Shown here one piece after another: positions 44,178 through 53,353 of a DNA stretch of 64,000 nucleotides; the first letter of the stretch is position 1; each line of letters begins with the position of its first letter. The translations under genes and the position numbers were made by a program. The notes below the pieces were generated by a model that was not told the origin of the DNA, did no database searches, and saw only the letters and a list, made by a program, of their open reading frames with translations. The stretch is from an uncultured Latescibacterota bacterium (GTDB taxonomy: Bacteria; Latescibacterota; UBA2968), in assembly GCA_958295785.1 (NCBI GenBank), contig OY282377.1, positions 448,394-512,393 of the forward strand. The letters run 5' to 3'.

Positions 44178-45650
44178 ATGCGTATTTTGTACCTCGACCT
44201 CGACGCTTTGAATCCCACGCATCTGGGCTGTTATGGGTATCGCCGCAACACATCGCCGACCATAGATAAAATCGCGGCAGAAGGCATTCGTTTCAATCAG
44301 GTCTATACCACAGACGCGCCTTGCTTGCCGTCTCGCACGGCGTTTTACTCCGGGCAATTCGGCATTCATTCGGGCGTGGTGGGGCACGGTGGCACGGCCG
44401 CAGAACGGCGAAATAATGGGCCAAACCGCGGGTTTCGGGATCGGCTCGCCAATGAGGGCTTGGCCGGGTTCTTGCAGCGCAGGGGGCTGAAAACCGCGAT
44501 GATCAGCCCGTTTGGACAGCGGCATGCCGCGTGGCATTTTTACGCGGGCTTCAACGAAATTCACAACACGGGCAAAGGCGGCATGGAATCGGCTGAAGAC
44601 GTGACCCCAGTGGTCGAGAAGTGGTTGCGAGACCATGCCGCGGACGACAACTGGTTTTTGCACATCAATTACTGGGATGTCCACACGCCCTACCGCGCGC
44701 CCGCGCATTGCGGCGATCCCTTTGCCAATGACCCCCTGCCCGACTGGTTGACCCCCGAGTTGTTGGAAGAACACAAAAAGCTCGTCGGTCCCCACACGGC
44801 GCAGGATATTATGATGTGGCACGACCGGCCCAACCCGCGCTTCCCCCGGCACCCCGGGCGGTTGGACACGATGGATGATTTGCGGCGGATGATCGATGGC
44901 TACGATACGGCGATTCGGTATGTCGATGATCAGATTGCCCTGATTGTGGACCTGTTAGAAGCCGAGGGCGTGCTGGGCGACACCGCGATCATTATCAGCG
45001 CGGACCACGGCGAAAACATGGGCGAACTCGGCATTTACGGCGAGCACGGCACAGCGGATCAGGCCACCTGCCACATTCCGATGATTGTGAAATGGCCGGG
45101 CGGGCAGGCTGGAACAGTTGACGATGGCCTTCATTACAATATTGATTTGGCGCCCACATTGGCCGATCTGTTGGGCGGGCAAAAACAAGCGTTGTGGGAT
45201 GGCGAAAGCTATGCCCCTGCGATTACCGATGGCAGAGATGCCGGGCGCAGCGAGTTGATCCTAAGCCAGTGCGCGCATGTGTGTCAACGCGCGGTTCGCT
45301 TTGGCGATTGGATCTATATTCGCACCTATCACGACGGATATCGCCTCTACCCGCGCGAATTGCTTTTTAATTTGGCAGACGATCCGTGGGAAATGCGCGA
45401 TGTCGCATCCGAAAATCCAGAGGTGTGCCGCGAGGCGGTCTATCGGTTGATGAATTGGCACGATCACATGATGGAGACCATGCCGCGGCCTTATGACAAT
45501 GACCCGCTGTGGACGGTCATGCAAGAGGGCGGCCCCATGCACACATGGGGGGCTTTTGAAAATTATTGCGACCGCTTAGAAAAAACCGGGCGCGCAGAAG
45601 GTGCTGCGCTGTTGCGCGAAAAATTCGGGGATAAATATCGCCATCCGTAG
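44178..45650 (+). CDS. Sulfatase (type I, formylglycine), second copy
   Basis: A 490-residue sulfatase. MRILYLDLDALNPTHLGCYG carries the first metal aspartates, TDAPCLPSRTAFYSG the C-x-P-S-R modification motif, and IIISADHGENMGELGIYGEHG the second metal site. It is of a different subfamily from the sulfatase at 24937 (little alignment outside motifs). Start ATG after AGAAAGGA. Part of its 5' third is duplicated at 43111-43264. Cytoplasmic by sequence; the target sulfate ester is unknown. Confidence 0.92.
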   Translation: MRILYLDLDALNPTHLGCYGYRRNTSPTIDKIAAEGIRFNQVYTTDAPCLPSRTAFYSGQFGIHSGVVGHGGTAAERRNNGPNRGFRDRLANEGLAGFLQRRGLKTAMISPFGQRHAAWHFYAGFNEIHNTGKGGMESAEDVTPVVEKWLRDHAADDNWFLHINYWDVHTPYRAPAHCGDPFANDPLPDWLTPELLEEHKKLVGPHTAQDIMMWHDRPNPRFPRHPGRLDTMDDLRRMIDGYDTAIRYVDDQIALIVDLLEAEGVLGDTAIIISADHGENMGELGIYGEHGTADQATCHIPMIVKWPGGQAGTVDDGLHYNIDLAPTLADLLGGQKQALWDGESYAPAITDGRDAGRSELILSQCAHVCQRAVRFGDWIYIRTYHDGYRLYPRELLFNLADDPWEMRDVASENPEVCREAVYRLMNWHDHMMETMPRPYDNDPLWTVMQEGGPMHTWGAFENYCDRLEKTGRAEGAALLREKFGDKYRHP

Positions 45651-45688
45651 GCGAGATGGAAGTTTAGGCACAAAAGGCGAGCGGTGTG

Positions 45689-45720
45689 TGTAGGGGCGAT
45701 GCCCCCGTGCTCGCCCAAAG
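45689..45720 (+). repeat. Palindromic GC repeat (PER family)
   Basis: TGTAGGGGCGATGCCCCCGT then GCTCGCCCAAAG, between the sulfatase and the ABC-F gene. Confidence 0.72.
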
Positions 45721-45786
45721 ATACTTTTGTCTTTCCTTCTTATGTCTCGCGTCTCCCTTTTCGCCTTTTCTGACAACTGACTACTT

Positions 45787-47661
45787 ATGCCCCTGATTCA
45801 ACTCAAAGACATTTGGAAATCCTACGGCGCTTATGACGTGTTGCGGGGGGTCCGTTGGCAAATTGATCCGGGAGATCGCATCGGGCTTGTCGGCCCCAAT
45901 GGGTGTGGCAAAACCACGCTGTTTCGGCTCATCACCGAAGAAAGCCCGCCCGATGACGGGCAATTGCACCGGCAGCGCGGTCTCAACATCGGCTTTTTGG
46001 CGCAGGAACCCACCTTTGATCCAACGCACAGCGTTATGGGCGCGATGCTCAATGCGTTTGCCGATCTTTTGGCCCTGCAACATCGCCTACTGGCGTTGGA
46101 AAAGTCTATGGGCGCGGGCGAAATTTCCGATGCTGTGCTCAATGACTACGGCGATCTCCGAGACCAGTATGAGCATCTGGGCGGGTACGCAACCGAAGCG
46201 CGTGCCAAAGCCATTCTCTTTGGGCTGGGATTTCGCCAGACTGATCTAAAATTGCCAACCCGAGTGCTCAGCGGCGGGCAAAAGAACCGCTTGGTGCTTG
46301 CCCAATTGCTCGGTCGAGAACCCGATCTCTTGCTCCTCGACGAACCGACCAACCACCTCGATTTGCAAGCTATTGAATGGCTCGAGTCTTTTCTCGCGGA
46401 TTATGCCAAGGCATTTGTCGTTATTTCGCACGACCGCACCTTCCTCGACCGCACTGTGACCAAAATTGCGGACTTGGAACGCGGCAGGGTTGAACCGTAT
46501 TCGGGCACGTATTCCTTTTATGTCGCAAAAAAAGCACAGCGCCGCGCCCAGCAGCAAAAAGCCTATCGCGCACAACAAGCGCACATTGAACGAACCGAAG
46601 ACTATATTCGCCGAAACATCGCCGGGCAAAAAACCAAACAGGCGCAGAGCCGGCGCAAAGCACTTGAAAAACTCGACCGCATAGACAGGGTGACACAACA
46701 GCGCGACATCGACCTGTCATTTACCACCACCACGCGGGGAGGCGACCGGGTCTTGCAGGTTGAGAACCTCACGAAAAAATACGACAATCGCCCCCTGTTT
46801 TCCGATCTCAATTTCACATTGTGGCGGGGCGACCGCCTCGGCATTTTGGGCCCCAACGGAGCGGGCAAATCCGTGCTTTTGAAAATTCTGATCGGCGAAC
46901 TCGCGCCCGATGCAGGCCGCGCGATCATGGGCAAGGGGCTCGACATCGGTTATTACGCGCAAACCCGTCAGGACCTCGACCCCAAGTTGAGTGTTCTCGA
47001 AGAAATCTGGTCGCTCACGCCCCAGGTGCCAGAAGAGGAGATCAGAACTTTTTTGGGCGCCTTCCTGTTTTCGGGGGATGAGGTCGAGCGCCAGACGGGC
47101 GCGCTCAGCGGCGGGGAACAAAGTCGCGTTGCCCTGGCCAAACTCATGCGCGTGCCCCTCAATGTGCTCGTGCTCGACGAACCGACCAACCATCTGGACA
47201 TTGCATCGCGCAATGTGCTCGAAAGCGCGCTCGAGGCGTTTTCGGGCACGGTGATCGCGGTTTCGCACGATCGGTATTTTCTCAACCGCTTGGTCAATCG
47301 CCTGCTGGCGCTCGGCGATGGCAAGTGGCAATTGATAGATGGCAATTACGACGCCTATCAACGCGAGATGCAGGGGGCAGAAATGCCGACCGTGCAAGTT
47401 GCGCCCAAAACGCAAACCGACTATCAAAGCCGCAAGCGCGCCATGCGGCATCGGCAAAAACGAGAACGCCGCGCCATCCAATTGGAAGAAGCCATTGCCG
47501 CGTTGGAGGAACAGGTCGGTCAACTCGCCGAAGAAATGGCACGCGACGATCTGGCCACGGACTGGCATCGCCTAAGAGAACTGGCGACAGAAAAGGACGC
47601 TGTTCAAAAGAAAATAGATCGCTTGTTCGCGGAATGGGAAGTTTTGGAGCGGGAAAAATAA
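45787..47661 (+). CDS. ABC-F family ATPase (Uup/EttA type)
   Basis: A 624-residue protein with two ABC domains and no membrane segments. Walker A GPNGCGKTT and GPNGAGKSV, signatures LSGGQKNRL and LSGGEQSRV, Walker B LLLLDEPTNHLD and VLVLDEPTNHLD. The interdomain linker (AQRRAQQQKAYRAQQAHIERT) is the ABC-F P-site tRNA-interaction motif region. A C-terminal coiled coil (EEAIAALEEQVGQLAEEMA) is Uup-like. Such proteins act on ribosomes to rescue or protect translation. No clear ribosome site precedes ATG 45787. Confidence 0.92.
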   Translation: MPLIQLKDIWKSYGAYDVLRGVRWQIDPGDRIGLVGPNGCGKTTLFRLITEESPPDDGQLHRQRGLNIGFLAQEPTFDPTHSVMGAMLNAFADLLALQHRLLALEKSMGAGEISDAVLNDYGDLRDQYEHLGGYATEARAKAILFGLGFRQTDLKLPTRVLSGGQKNRLVLAQLLGREPDLLLLDEPTNHLDLQAIEWLESFLADYAKAFVVISHDRTFLDRTVTKIADLERGRVEPYSGTYSFYVAKKAQRRAQQQKAYRAQQAHIERTEDYIRRNIAGQKTKQAQSRRKALEKLDRIDRVTQQRDIDLSFTTTTRGGDRVLQVENLTKKYDNRPLFSDLNFTLWRGDRLGILGPNGAGKSVLLKILIGELAPDAGRAIMGKGLDIGYYAQTRQDLDPKLSVLEEIWSLTPQVPEEEIRTFLGAFLFSGDEVERQTGALSGGEQSRVALAKLMRVPLNVLVLDEPTNHLDIASRNVLESALEAFSGTVIAVSHDRYFLNRLVNRLLALGDGKWQLIDGNYDAYQREMQGAEMPTVQVAPKTQTDYQSRKRAMRHRQKRERRAIQLEEAIAALEEQVGQLAEEMARDDLATDWHRLRELATEKDAVQKKIDRLFAEWEVLEREK

Positions 47662-47665
47662 AAAA

Positions 47666-47694
47666 TTCTCCCTCCTCAAGGCGAGGAGGGAGAA
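47666..47694 (+). promoter_or_regulatory. Hairpin covering the ribosome site of the small ORF
   Basis: TTCTCCCTCCTC, loop AAGGC, GAGGAGGGAGAA: a perfect 12-bp stem. The 3' arm carries the GGAG-type ribosome site of the small ORF starting at 47700, so folding would block it. It could also be a minus-strand terminator (TTTTTTATTTTT follows on that strand) or end the ABC-F transcript. Confidence 0.5.
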
Positions 47695-47699
47695 GGGAT

Positions 47700-47891
47700 G
47701 TGACCCGTGAGTTTTCCAAGTTCTTCAAAATATTGCGTTCAACACCTGCGTACTCACGCGATTCGCCGCATAGGATAACAAATTTGAACGCAAGGAGAAA
47801 GGGATTGGCGCCGAGACCCGTGCATTATGCGGCTACATATATCGAGGTTTCGCGGTATCTTGGAGGACGGATGGACGAATCGACAAATTGA
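47700..47891 (+). CDS. Possible 63-residue basic protein leading the AAA/TOPRIM cassette
   Basis: From GTG 47700 the frame reads M-T-R-E-F-S-K-F-F-K-I-L-R and ends with HYAATYIEVSRYLGGRMDES-T-N, stopping 11 nt before the AAA ATPase ATG. The stop TGA overlaps the AGGAGG of that gene. A shorter start, TTG 47805 after AAGGAG, would give 28 residues. The composition looks protein-like (basic, with an amphipathic end), but no family is recognised. It may be a leader, an antitoxin-like regulator or a relic. Confidence 0.4.
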   Translation: MTREFSKFFKILRSTPAYSRDSPHRITNLNARRKGLAPRPVHYAATYIEVSRYLGGRMDESTN

Positions 47892-47902
47892 GGAGGCTTG
47901 TG

Positions 47903-49078
47903 ATGTTGCAGGAATTTCGAGTCGATAATTTTAAGTCTTTGATCAACATTGTATTTAAGCCGCAGGAAATCAATCTGCTACTCGGCAGGAACAATTCCGG
48001 GAAAACCAATTTTTGTCAGGCTTTGCAGTTTGTGGGGGCCAGTTCCCTTTTCCCGCTCAATGAGTGTGCCGAACGGGTTGCGGGTGGGCTGTTTGGGATG
48101 ACCAATTTCGCATTTGATAAATCCGCCATTGATTTTTATGTCCGAGCACAGGTGCCTTATGAAGGGGAAAATTTGGTCTTTGAATATGAACTGACCATTT
48201 CGCCGCCGAAGAACCCCATTGGCGAAGCCACTGTCAGGGTTGACGCTGAGCGTTTGATGGCTACGGGTGGCGGGTTTGACAAAACCATTTTGCTCGAAAA
48301 TATCTCTGGCCCGAGTCGGCTTTTGGATGAGAAAAATTTTATGGACAGAACGGCGAATTATGTTGAAATGACTGTGCCGAGAGATACGACGATGTTGCAA
48401 TGTCTCTACGATTTGGAAACCAATTCACGGGCCAATCACTTCAAAAGCTATCTGAACAACTGGATTTGTTACGACCTTTCGCCAACTGCAATGAGAGGGT
48501 CGGATTTTAAGCCCAATGAAGTTTTTCTCAATAGCAGTGGCGGCAATCTCGCCTCGGTGCTGTATCGGTTGAAGACCAGCGACGAGCGAAATTATCGCAA
48601 GTTGCTAAAGGTCATTCAAGAGATCGAACCCAAACTCGATTTGATCAATTTTCAAATTTTTTCGGGTAGCAGGGCCGTGTTTATGTGGTTTGAAGATTCT
48701 GATGGACATTCATTGAACGCTGAAAATGCCTCGAACGGAACCCTGCGCTTTTCAGCCCTCGCGTATATTTTTTTGATTCAACCGGCAATGGATTTGCGAC
48801 CATTGCTCATGATCGAAGAGCCGGAAAACGGCATCTATGTCGGTTTTCTAAAAACACTGCTCGAAATGGCGAGCCAGTCTCCTGCCCGTCCCCAGATCGT
48901 TTTTACCTCACACGCGCCTTATTTTGTCGATCTTTTCGACGAGCATTTGGACGGCATTTTTGTGCTCAATCAAGCTGAACATCACACGTCAATTAGGCAA
49001 CCCAATGTGGATGATATGAAGGTACGCCTTGAACATTTTCCATTGGGAGAGCAACATTTTCGGGAGATGTTGGGATGA
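47903..49078 (+). CDS. OLD-like AAA ATPase (AAA_21 type), probable defence ATPase
   Basis: A 391-residue SMC/OLD-like ATPase. LQEFRVDNFKSLINIVF is the family N-terminus and LLLGRNNSGKTNF (about 26-38) the Walker A. Near the C-terminus come LRPLLMIEEPENGIY (Walker B) and QIVFTSHAPYFVDLF (H-loop region). Unlike full OLD proteins it has no fused TOPRIM domain; the next gene seems to provide it. Start ATG 47903 with AGGAGG 6 nt upstream. The stop overlaps the next start (ATGA). ATPase/nuclease pairs of this kind include PARIS, Septu and Gabija defence systems. Confidence 0.85.
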   Translation: MLQEFRVDNFKSLINIVFKPQEINLLLGRNNSGKTNFCQALQFVGASSLFPLNECAERVAGGLFGMTNFAFDKSAIDFYVRAQVPYEGENLVFEYELTISPPKNPIGEATVRVDAERLMATGGGFDKTILLENISGPSRLLDEKNFMDRTANYVEMTVPRDTTMLQCLYDLETNSRANHFKSYLNNWICYDLSPTAMRGSDFKPNEVFLNSSGGNLASVLYRLKTSDERNYRKLLKVIQEIEPKLDLINFQIFSGSRAVFMWFEDSDGHSLNAENASNGTLRFSALAYIFLIQPAMDLRPLLMIEEPENGIYVGFLKTLLEMASQSPARPQIVFTSHAPYFVDLFDEHLDGIFVLNQAEHHTSIRQPNVDDMKVRLEHFPLGEQHFREMLG

Positions 49079-49659
49079 AGATCGGGTATTATGTGCAGGG
49101 CGATACAGATGAAGCCGTTGTCAAGGGGCTTGCACAACGCTGGTGCCCCGATGCAGAATTGGCAGAAGGACAATTCCGGGGTTCTTCAAGGGAATCTTTC
49201 AAGCGGGAGATTGCCAAATCACTTTGGGATTTGAAAGGTCAAGGGTGTGATATTTTGGTTGTACTAACAGATGCAGACGCAAATTCCCCGCGCGTTGTCA
49301 AAAGCCGCGGATCAGATAAAGTTCCCACAGACTGTAAGCATTTGACCCTGTTTGGCGTGGCAGATCGAAATATTGAATGCTGGCTGGCGATTGACCGAAA
49401 CGCGCTCGCTCGTGAACTCGCGTGTCCTGTGGCGGAGATTCCAAGCGATGACCCTTCTCATTTTGTCAAACGGCGTTTTGGGTTGACCAACCGAGATGAA
49501 AAACAGGAGGCAAAAGAGCGCGTTCGGGATTATGTCGCACGAGCATCATTGCGATCATGGATTGCAGGATCAAATTCGTTTCGAGATTTCTACAATGATG
49601 CCCGCCGTTTAGCCACTCAAACTGGGTGTTCGATTCCAAATGAATGGGATACCCAATAA
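49075..49659 (+). CDS. TOPRIM/DUF4276-like nuclease partner of the AAA ATPase
   Basis: A 194-residue protein. IGYYVQGDTDEAVVKGLAQR resembles the first TOPRIM glutamate segment (usually VEGxTE; here QGDTDE, Glu 13), VLTDADANS gives the D-x-D pair (Asp 66 and 68), and ADRNIECWLAIDRNAL matches the N-I-E-x-W-L segment of OLD-type TOPRIM domains. Such domains cleave nucleic acids with metal ions. It overlaps the ATPase gene by four bases, so the two should be made together. It is followed by a strong terminator shared with fabZ. It is not the DUF4435-type AriB of PARIS on sight, though remote relation is possible. Confidence 0.68.
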   Translation: MKIGYYVQGDTDEAVVKGLAQRWCPDAELAEGQFRGSSRESFKREIAKSLWDLKGQGCDILVVLTDADANSPRVVKSRGSDKVPTDCKHLTLFGVADRNIECWLAIDRNALARELACPVAEIPSDDPSHFVKRRFGLTNRDEKQEAKERVRDYVARASLRSWIAGSNSFRDFYNDARRLATQTGCSIPNEWDTQ

Positions 49660-49685
49660 AGACCGTCATCATCAAAAAAAAAATT

Positions 49686-49714
49686 GGGCCTGTTCTATAT
49701 CTCAGAACAGGCCC
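49686..49714. terminator. Strong bidirectional terminator
   Basis: GGGCCTGTTCT, loop ATATCTC, AGAACAGGCCC, an 11-bp perfect stem. On the minus strand it is followed by a long T run, ending the bamA-skp-fabZ transcript; from the plus side it ends the AAA/TOPRIM cassette. Confidence 0.85.
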
Positions 49715-49745
49715 TGCTTCATTTATGGAAAAATGACAAGTGTTT

Positions 49746-50183
49746 TTACAAATCTTCGCGCCGTGCGAACATCGCCATCAATTCGGCTTCTGCGGCGACT
49801 TTGCCATCGACTGTGGCTTTGCCGTGGCCCTTGCACACATTGCGGCGTCTTTGCCCGATTTCGACTTCGAGTAGCAACTGGTCGCCGGGCACCACCTGCT
49901 GTCTGAAACGCGCTTTGTCAATGCCCATAAACAAGGGGATCGAATCGCTCTCTCGTCCATCGCTCATCAAAATCGCAGCCGCTTGCGCGAGGGCCTCGAC
50001 AATGAGCACGCCCGGCATGAGCGGATTGCCGGGAAAATGGCCTTGGAAAAACGGCTCATTCGCCGACACATTTTTGTACGCGACCAACCGCTCGCCAGGG
50101 GTCAACTCGGTAACGCGATCCACCAGCAAAAAAGGATAGCGGTGCGGAAGAATTTTTTGGATGTCCACGGCGTTCAGAATCAC
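49746..50183 (-). CDS. fabZ: 3-hydroxyacyl-ACP dehydratase FabZ
   Basis: A 145-residue hot-dog-fold dehydratase of fatty-acid elongation. [20 protein letters not shown] is the family N-terminus; [20 protein letters not shown] has the catalytic His and Glu. The start is GTG 50183, 6 nt after a GGAG site; the 48 codons upstream do not resemble FabZ. It follows skp, but lpxD and lpxA, often found next to it, are absent. Confidence 0.93.
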   Translation of the reverse strand: MILNAVDIQKILPHRYPFLLVDRVTELTPGERLVAYKNVSANEPFFQGHFPGNPLMPGVLIVEALAQAAAILMSDGRESDSIPLFMGIDKARFRQQVVPGDQLLLEVEIGQRRRNVCKGHGKATVDGKVAAEAELMAMFARREDL

Positions 50184-50316
50184 GGTGTGCTCCAATGGAA
50201 AGCGGTCGGCGTTACGGGGAAAAGGCAAAAGAATGACGATGGGCTGTCTAACCGCTAACGGCTGACGCTTCCTTTGGGCCGGGCGGATGAGCGGGGACTG
50301 CCTACTGCCTACTGCC

Positions 50317-50868
50317 TCACTGACCACTCTCCTTCGCCTTGGCTTCGAGGTCTTTGGTCAGGGCTTCGATAACCCTATCGGTCAAATCGTGTGCCTCTTT
50401 CGCATAGGCCAGGGCCGTTGTATTGAGCACAAAATCAAAGCCCTCGTCTTCGGCCACCTGCTTGATGATCTCATTCACCGTTTGAATAATCGGCTCGGAC
50501 AATTCCGCGGTCTTGCGTGCGAGACTGCCTCTTTGGGGATCGCTGGCTTCTTGCACAAACCGTTGCATTTCCTGTTGTTTTTTTACAATGGCCTGTTGTT
50601 CTTCTTGTTTGCGTTTGTCACTCAACAACAGGGATTGGCGTTCGTAAGTTTCCTGCATCTTGGCCAATTCGTTTCGCATGGTGCTGATCTCGCGCCCGAG
50701 TTCGTCTTCGTAACGGCTAAATTCCCTCAACGCATCTTGATAGGGTTTGTACTGATCCAAAATTTTTTGCGAATCGATGTACCCCAGCTTGATCTCGGCA
50801 CCGGCAGAACTGCCCATGCCGACCAGTGCCAGAGACAGCGCGACCAAAAACATGCGACAGCGTGTCAT
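50317..50868 (-). CDS. Periplasmic chaperone Skp/OmpH
   Basis: A 183-residue OmpH-family protein. A signal peptide ([19 protein letters not shown]) is followed by [15 protein letters not shown] and a long charged coiled coil (about residues 45-120). The C-terminal [23 protein letters not shown] segment forms the trimer body. It holds unfolded outer-membrane proteins for BamA, whose gene is 52 bp upstream. Start ATG 50868 has GGAGGGAG before it. Confidence 0.92.
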   Translation of the reverse strand: MTRCRMFLVALSLALVGMGSSAGAEIKLGYIDSQKILDQYKPYQDALREFSRYEDELGREISTMRNELAKMQETYERQSLLLSDKRKQEEQQAIVKKQQEMQRFVQEASDPQRGSLARKTAELSEPIIQTVNEIIKQVAEDEGFDFVLNTTALAYAKEAHDLTDRVIEALTKDLEAKAKESGQ

Positions 50869-50920
50869 CAAACTCCCTCCAAAAAAATCAGCCCACCTTT
50901 CACCGCGGCGGAACTGACGG

Positions 50921-53230
50921 CTAATGAAACTGCGGACCAAATTGGAAATGCGTCATCATCTGTACCTTTTGCCCGTCGACGTGTCGACGGTCAATGCCCC
51001 AGGCAAAGTCAAAGCCCATAATCCCCACCACGGGCGCGACAATCCGAATGCCAAACCCCACGGACCGGCGCAAGTCCGTTAGGCTGATCCGATTCAGATT
51101 GTCCCAGGCATTGCCCGCGTCGGCAAAAATCAACCCGTAAAACTGCTGCGGCACAATGGGAATGCTGACCTCGGCATTGAACAACAACTGCGCCACGCCG
51201 CCTAGGGGCGTGCCCCTGTCATCGACGGGGCCGATCGACCGGTCCGGATAACCGCGCATCAACGTGCCTTCAAAAATATCGACCCCCCCCGGCGTGTACC
51301 TTTCCTGAAAAGGAAGAGGCTCCGGGCCATAGCTGGCGGCAAACCCCAGTTGCGACTTCACGTTGAGGGCGAGGCGCCAGAAAAGCGGAAAGTAAAAACT
51401 CGTGACAAAATCGTGCTTGTGAAAGTCGCGGTTGCCACCCAAAAAGCCGCCGGCCAATGAGGGCGAATAGGAAATCACGCTGCCGGAGGTGGGAAAAATC
51501 GGCAAGTCGCGGCTGTCGCGCGTCCAATTCGCGCTGATGCTGCTGGTGATGTTGTCGGCGTAGTAGGGATTGCGCGCATCCGTGCTGTCGGCAAAATTGA
51601 GAAACGAGACCCGCCTCAAGCTATACCCCCCGGAAATGCGCGAATAATCGGGCCAGCGCAGCCTGCGCCCGAGGCGAAAGGCCCCGCCCTCTGAACGCTG
51701 ATCAAAATTCGCCGCGCCGTAATTCGTCAGGCGCAGGGTGCTTCTGGACAGGGATCCGGAAATGGTCGTGGGGGTGTTGCGAAACCACGGTTCGGTGAAC
51801 CCAATGCTAAAGGTTTGGCGCCGCCTGCCAAACTCCCACTGAAAGTCGAGTTGTTGCCCATTGCCCCTAAAATTGGGAATCTGCAACCCGATGGTGCCGA
51901 TCAGTTTGTCGCGCTCGCTGTATCCCGCGCCAATGGAGGCGGTGCCCGTGGATTTTTCCTCTATTGTGAACACGAGGTCGATTTCGGAGGTCTCTTCAAC
52001 GGCTTTTGGCTCGGGCAATACATTGGTGAAAAAGTTGAGTTGCATGGCCTCGCGCACGCTGCGTTCCAACAGGGCGCGGCTAAACGTATCGCCCGGGCGC
52101 ACGCGCAACTCGCGCCGAATCACGCGGTCTTTGGTCTTGGTATTGCCCGTGATCAAAATTTTGCGAATTTTCCACGGATCGTTTTCGACCACGTCAAAAT
52201 GCACGTCGATGACCCGGTCACCCACCGGCTTTTGTTGCGGAAAAATCTGCGCGCCAATATGCCCGATGTCCATATAGGCATTGTGCAACTGCTCTCGGGA
52301 TTTTTGCACGCGCTCCTCGTTGTACACCGCGCCCGAATCCACCACGATAAAGTGCAAAAACCCCGCGTCATTGATTTTCTCATTGCCCGCCCACGTCACC
52401 GCGCCAAAGCGGTAAATCGGCCCCTCTTCGATGGTGATGTCGAGAAACATATCTTTTTTGTTCGGGCCGTAGGACAGGCTATCGGATATGATCGCCGCGT
52501 CCCGGTACCCGTTTTGCCGATAAAAGGCCAACACCTTTTCACAATCGTCCGGATAGGTCTCTTCGTTGAATTTCCCCCCGCCGAACCACCAGCCGTCTTG
52601 TTTGGTCTCTTTCATCTGCTTGCGGAGTTGCTTCCCGGCCAGTGCCGCATTGCCGTGGAAGCGGATTTTTTTCAAATTGACCTTTTCGCCCTCGTCAATT
52701 TCAAAGATCAACGGCAACTGCCCATCTGCATCCACTTGCGTTTCTCTCACCCCGACTGAGGCGAGCAAATAGCCTTTTTTGCGATAGAGCGCGATCAGCT
52801 TGTTGACCGCTCGCTTTTGTTCCCACGCCTGAATCAATTGATTTTCGATCAGCCCCAACTCGCGCTTCAGGGTCTTGTCTTTTACCGCACTATTGCCCCT
52901 AAAAGCCACAGTGCCCAAGCGCGGTACGGCCTTTAGGTCGATAATGACAGCCGCGCCGCCCGGCACCTGTTCGATAAAAATCTTGATGTCGGAAAACAGA
53001 CCGAGTTTGTAAAGATTGCGAATCGCGCGCCCGGCTTCGCCGCCCGCCAGATTTTGCCCCTCGAACAAACCGCTTTGAGACGCGATCAACGACGTCTCGA
53101 CCCAATCGTTGCCCCGAATGCGGATCTCCCGAATGACAGGCCCTTCTTGCGCGTTCGCGGTTTGAATCAAGAGCGCGATCAGGAGCAAAAAACTGTGCGT
53201 ATAAAATCGTTTCACGTTGCGAATACCCAT
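50921..53230 (-). CDS. bamA: Outer-membrane assembly factor BamA
   Basis: A 769-residue Omp85 protein. A signal peptide (FYTHSFLLLIALLIQTANA) precedes POTRA domains (IREIRIRGNDWVETSLI, VAFRGNSAVKDKTLKREL, IRFHGNAALAGKQLRK, ILITGNTKTKDRVIRREL), followed by the 16-strand barrel. GTLMRGYPDRSIGP matches the VRGF-type L6 motif (here MRGY), and the C-terminal strand ends FQFGPQFH. It folds outer-membrane proteins. Start is ATG 53230 or GTG 53215; neither has a strong ribosome site. Confidence 0.93.
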   Translation of the reverse strand: MGIRNVKRFYTHSFLLLIALLIQTANAQEGPVIREIRIRGNDWVETSLIASQSGLFEGQNLAGGEAGRAIRNLYKLGLFSDIKIFIEQVPGGAAVIIDLKAVPRLGTVAFRGNSAVKDKTLKRELGLIENQLIQAWEQKRAVNKLIALYRKKGYLLASVGVRETQVDADGQLPLIFEIDEGEKVNLKKIRFHGNAALAGKQLRKQMKETKQDGWWFGGGKFNEETYPDDCEKVLAFYRQNGYRDAAIISDSLSYGPNKKDMFLDITIEEGPIYRFGAVTWAGNEKINDAGFLHFIVVDSGAVYNEERVQKSREQLHNAYMDIGHIGAQIFPQQKPVGDRVIDVHFDVVENDPWKIRKILITGNTKTKDRVIRRELRVRPGDTFSRALLERSVREAMQLNFFTNVLPEPKAVEETSEIDLVFTIEEKSTGTASIGAGYSERDKLIGTIGLQIPNFRGNGQQLDFQWEFGRRRQTFSIGFTEPWFRNTPTTISGSLSRSTLRLTNYGAANFDQRSEGGAFRLGRRLRWPDYSRISGGYSLRRVSFLNFADSTDARNPYYADNITSSISANWTRDSRDLPIFPTSGSVISYSPSLAGGFLGGNRDFHKHDFVTSFYFPLFWRLALNVKSQLGFAASYGPEPLPFQERYTPGGVDIFEGTLMRGYPDRSIGPVDDRGTPLGGVAQLLFNAEVSIPIVPQQFYGLIFADAGNAWDNLNRISLTDLRRSVGFGIRIVAPVVGIMGFDFAWGIDRRHVDGQKVQMMTHFQFGPQFH

Positions 53231-53353
53231 TAAAACAGATGTGTGTTCCAGTTTGTAAGCCTCAAACGCCCAAAAAAATAAAATGTTCCGAGCGTACACC
53301 AAACGACCCGGACGCCTGCCCGGGCCTGTTTGGTATCGACCGCAACTGCGCGA

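Noticed and set aside
43907-44218. Minus-strand frame between the NYN and sulfatase genes
   Set aside because: It overlaps both gene starts, has no ribosome site and no recognisable pattern.
51815-52759. A 314-codon plus-strand frame opposite bamA
   Set aside because: Shadow frame without motifs; bamA is well supported on the minus strand.
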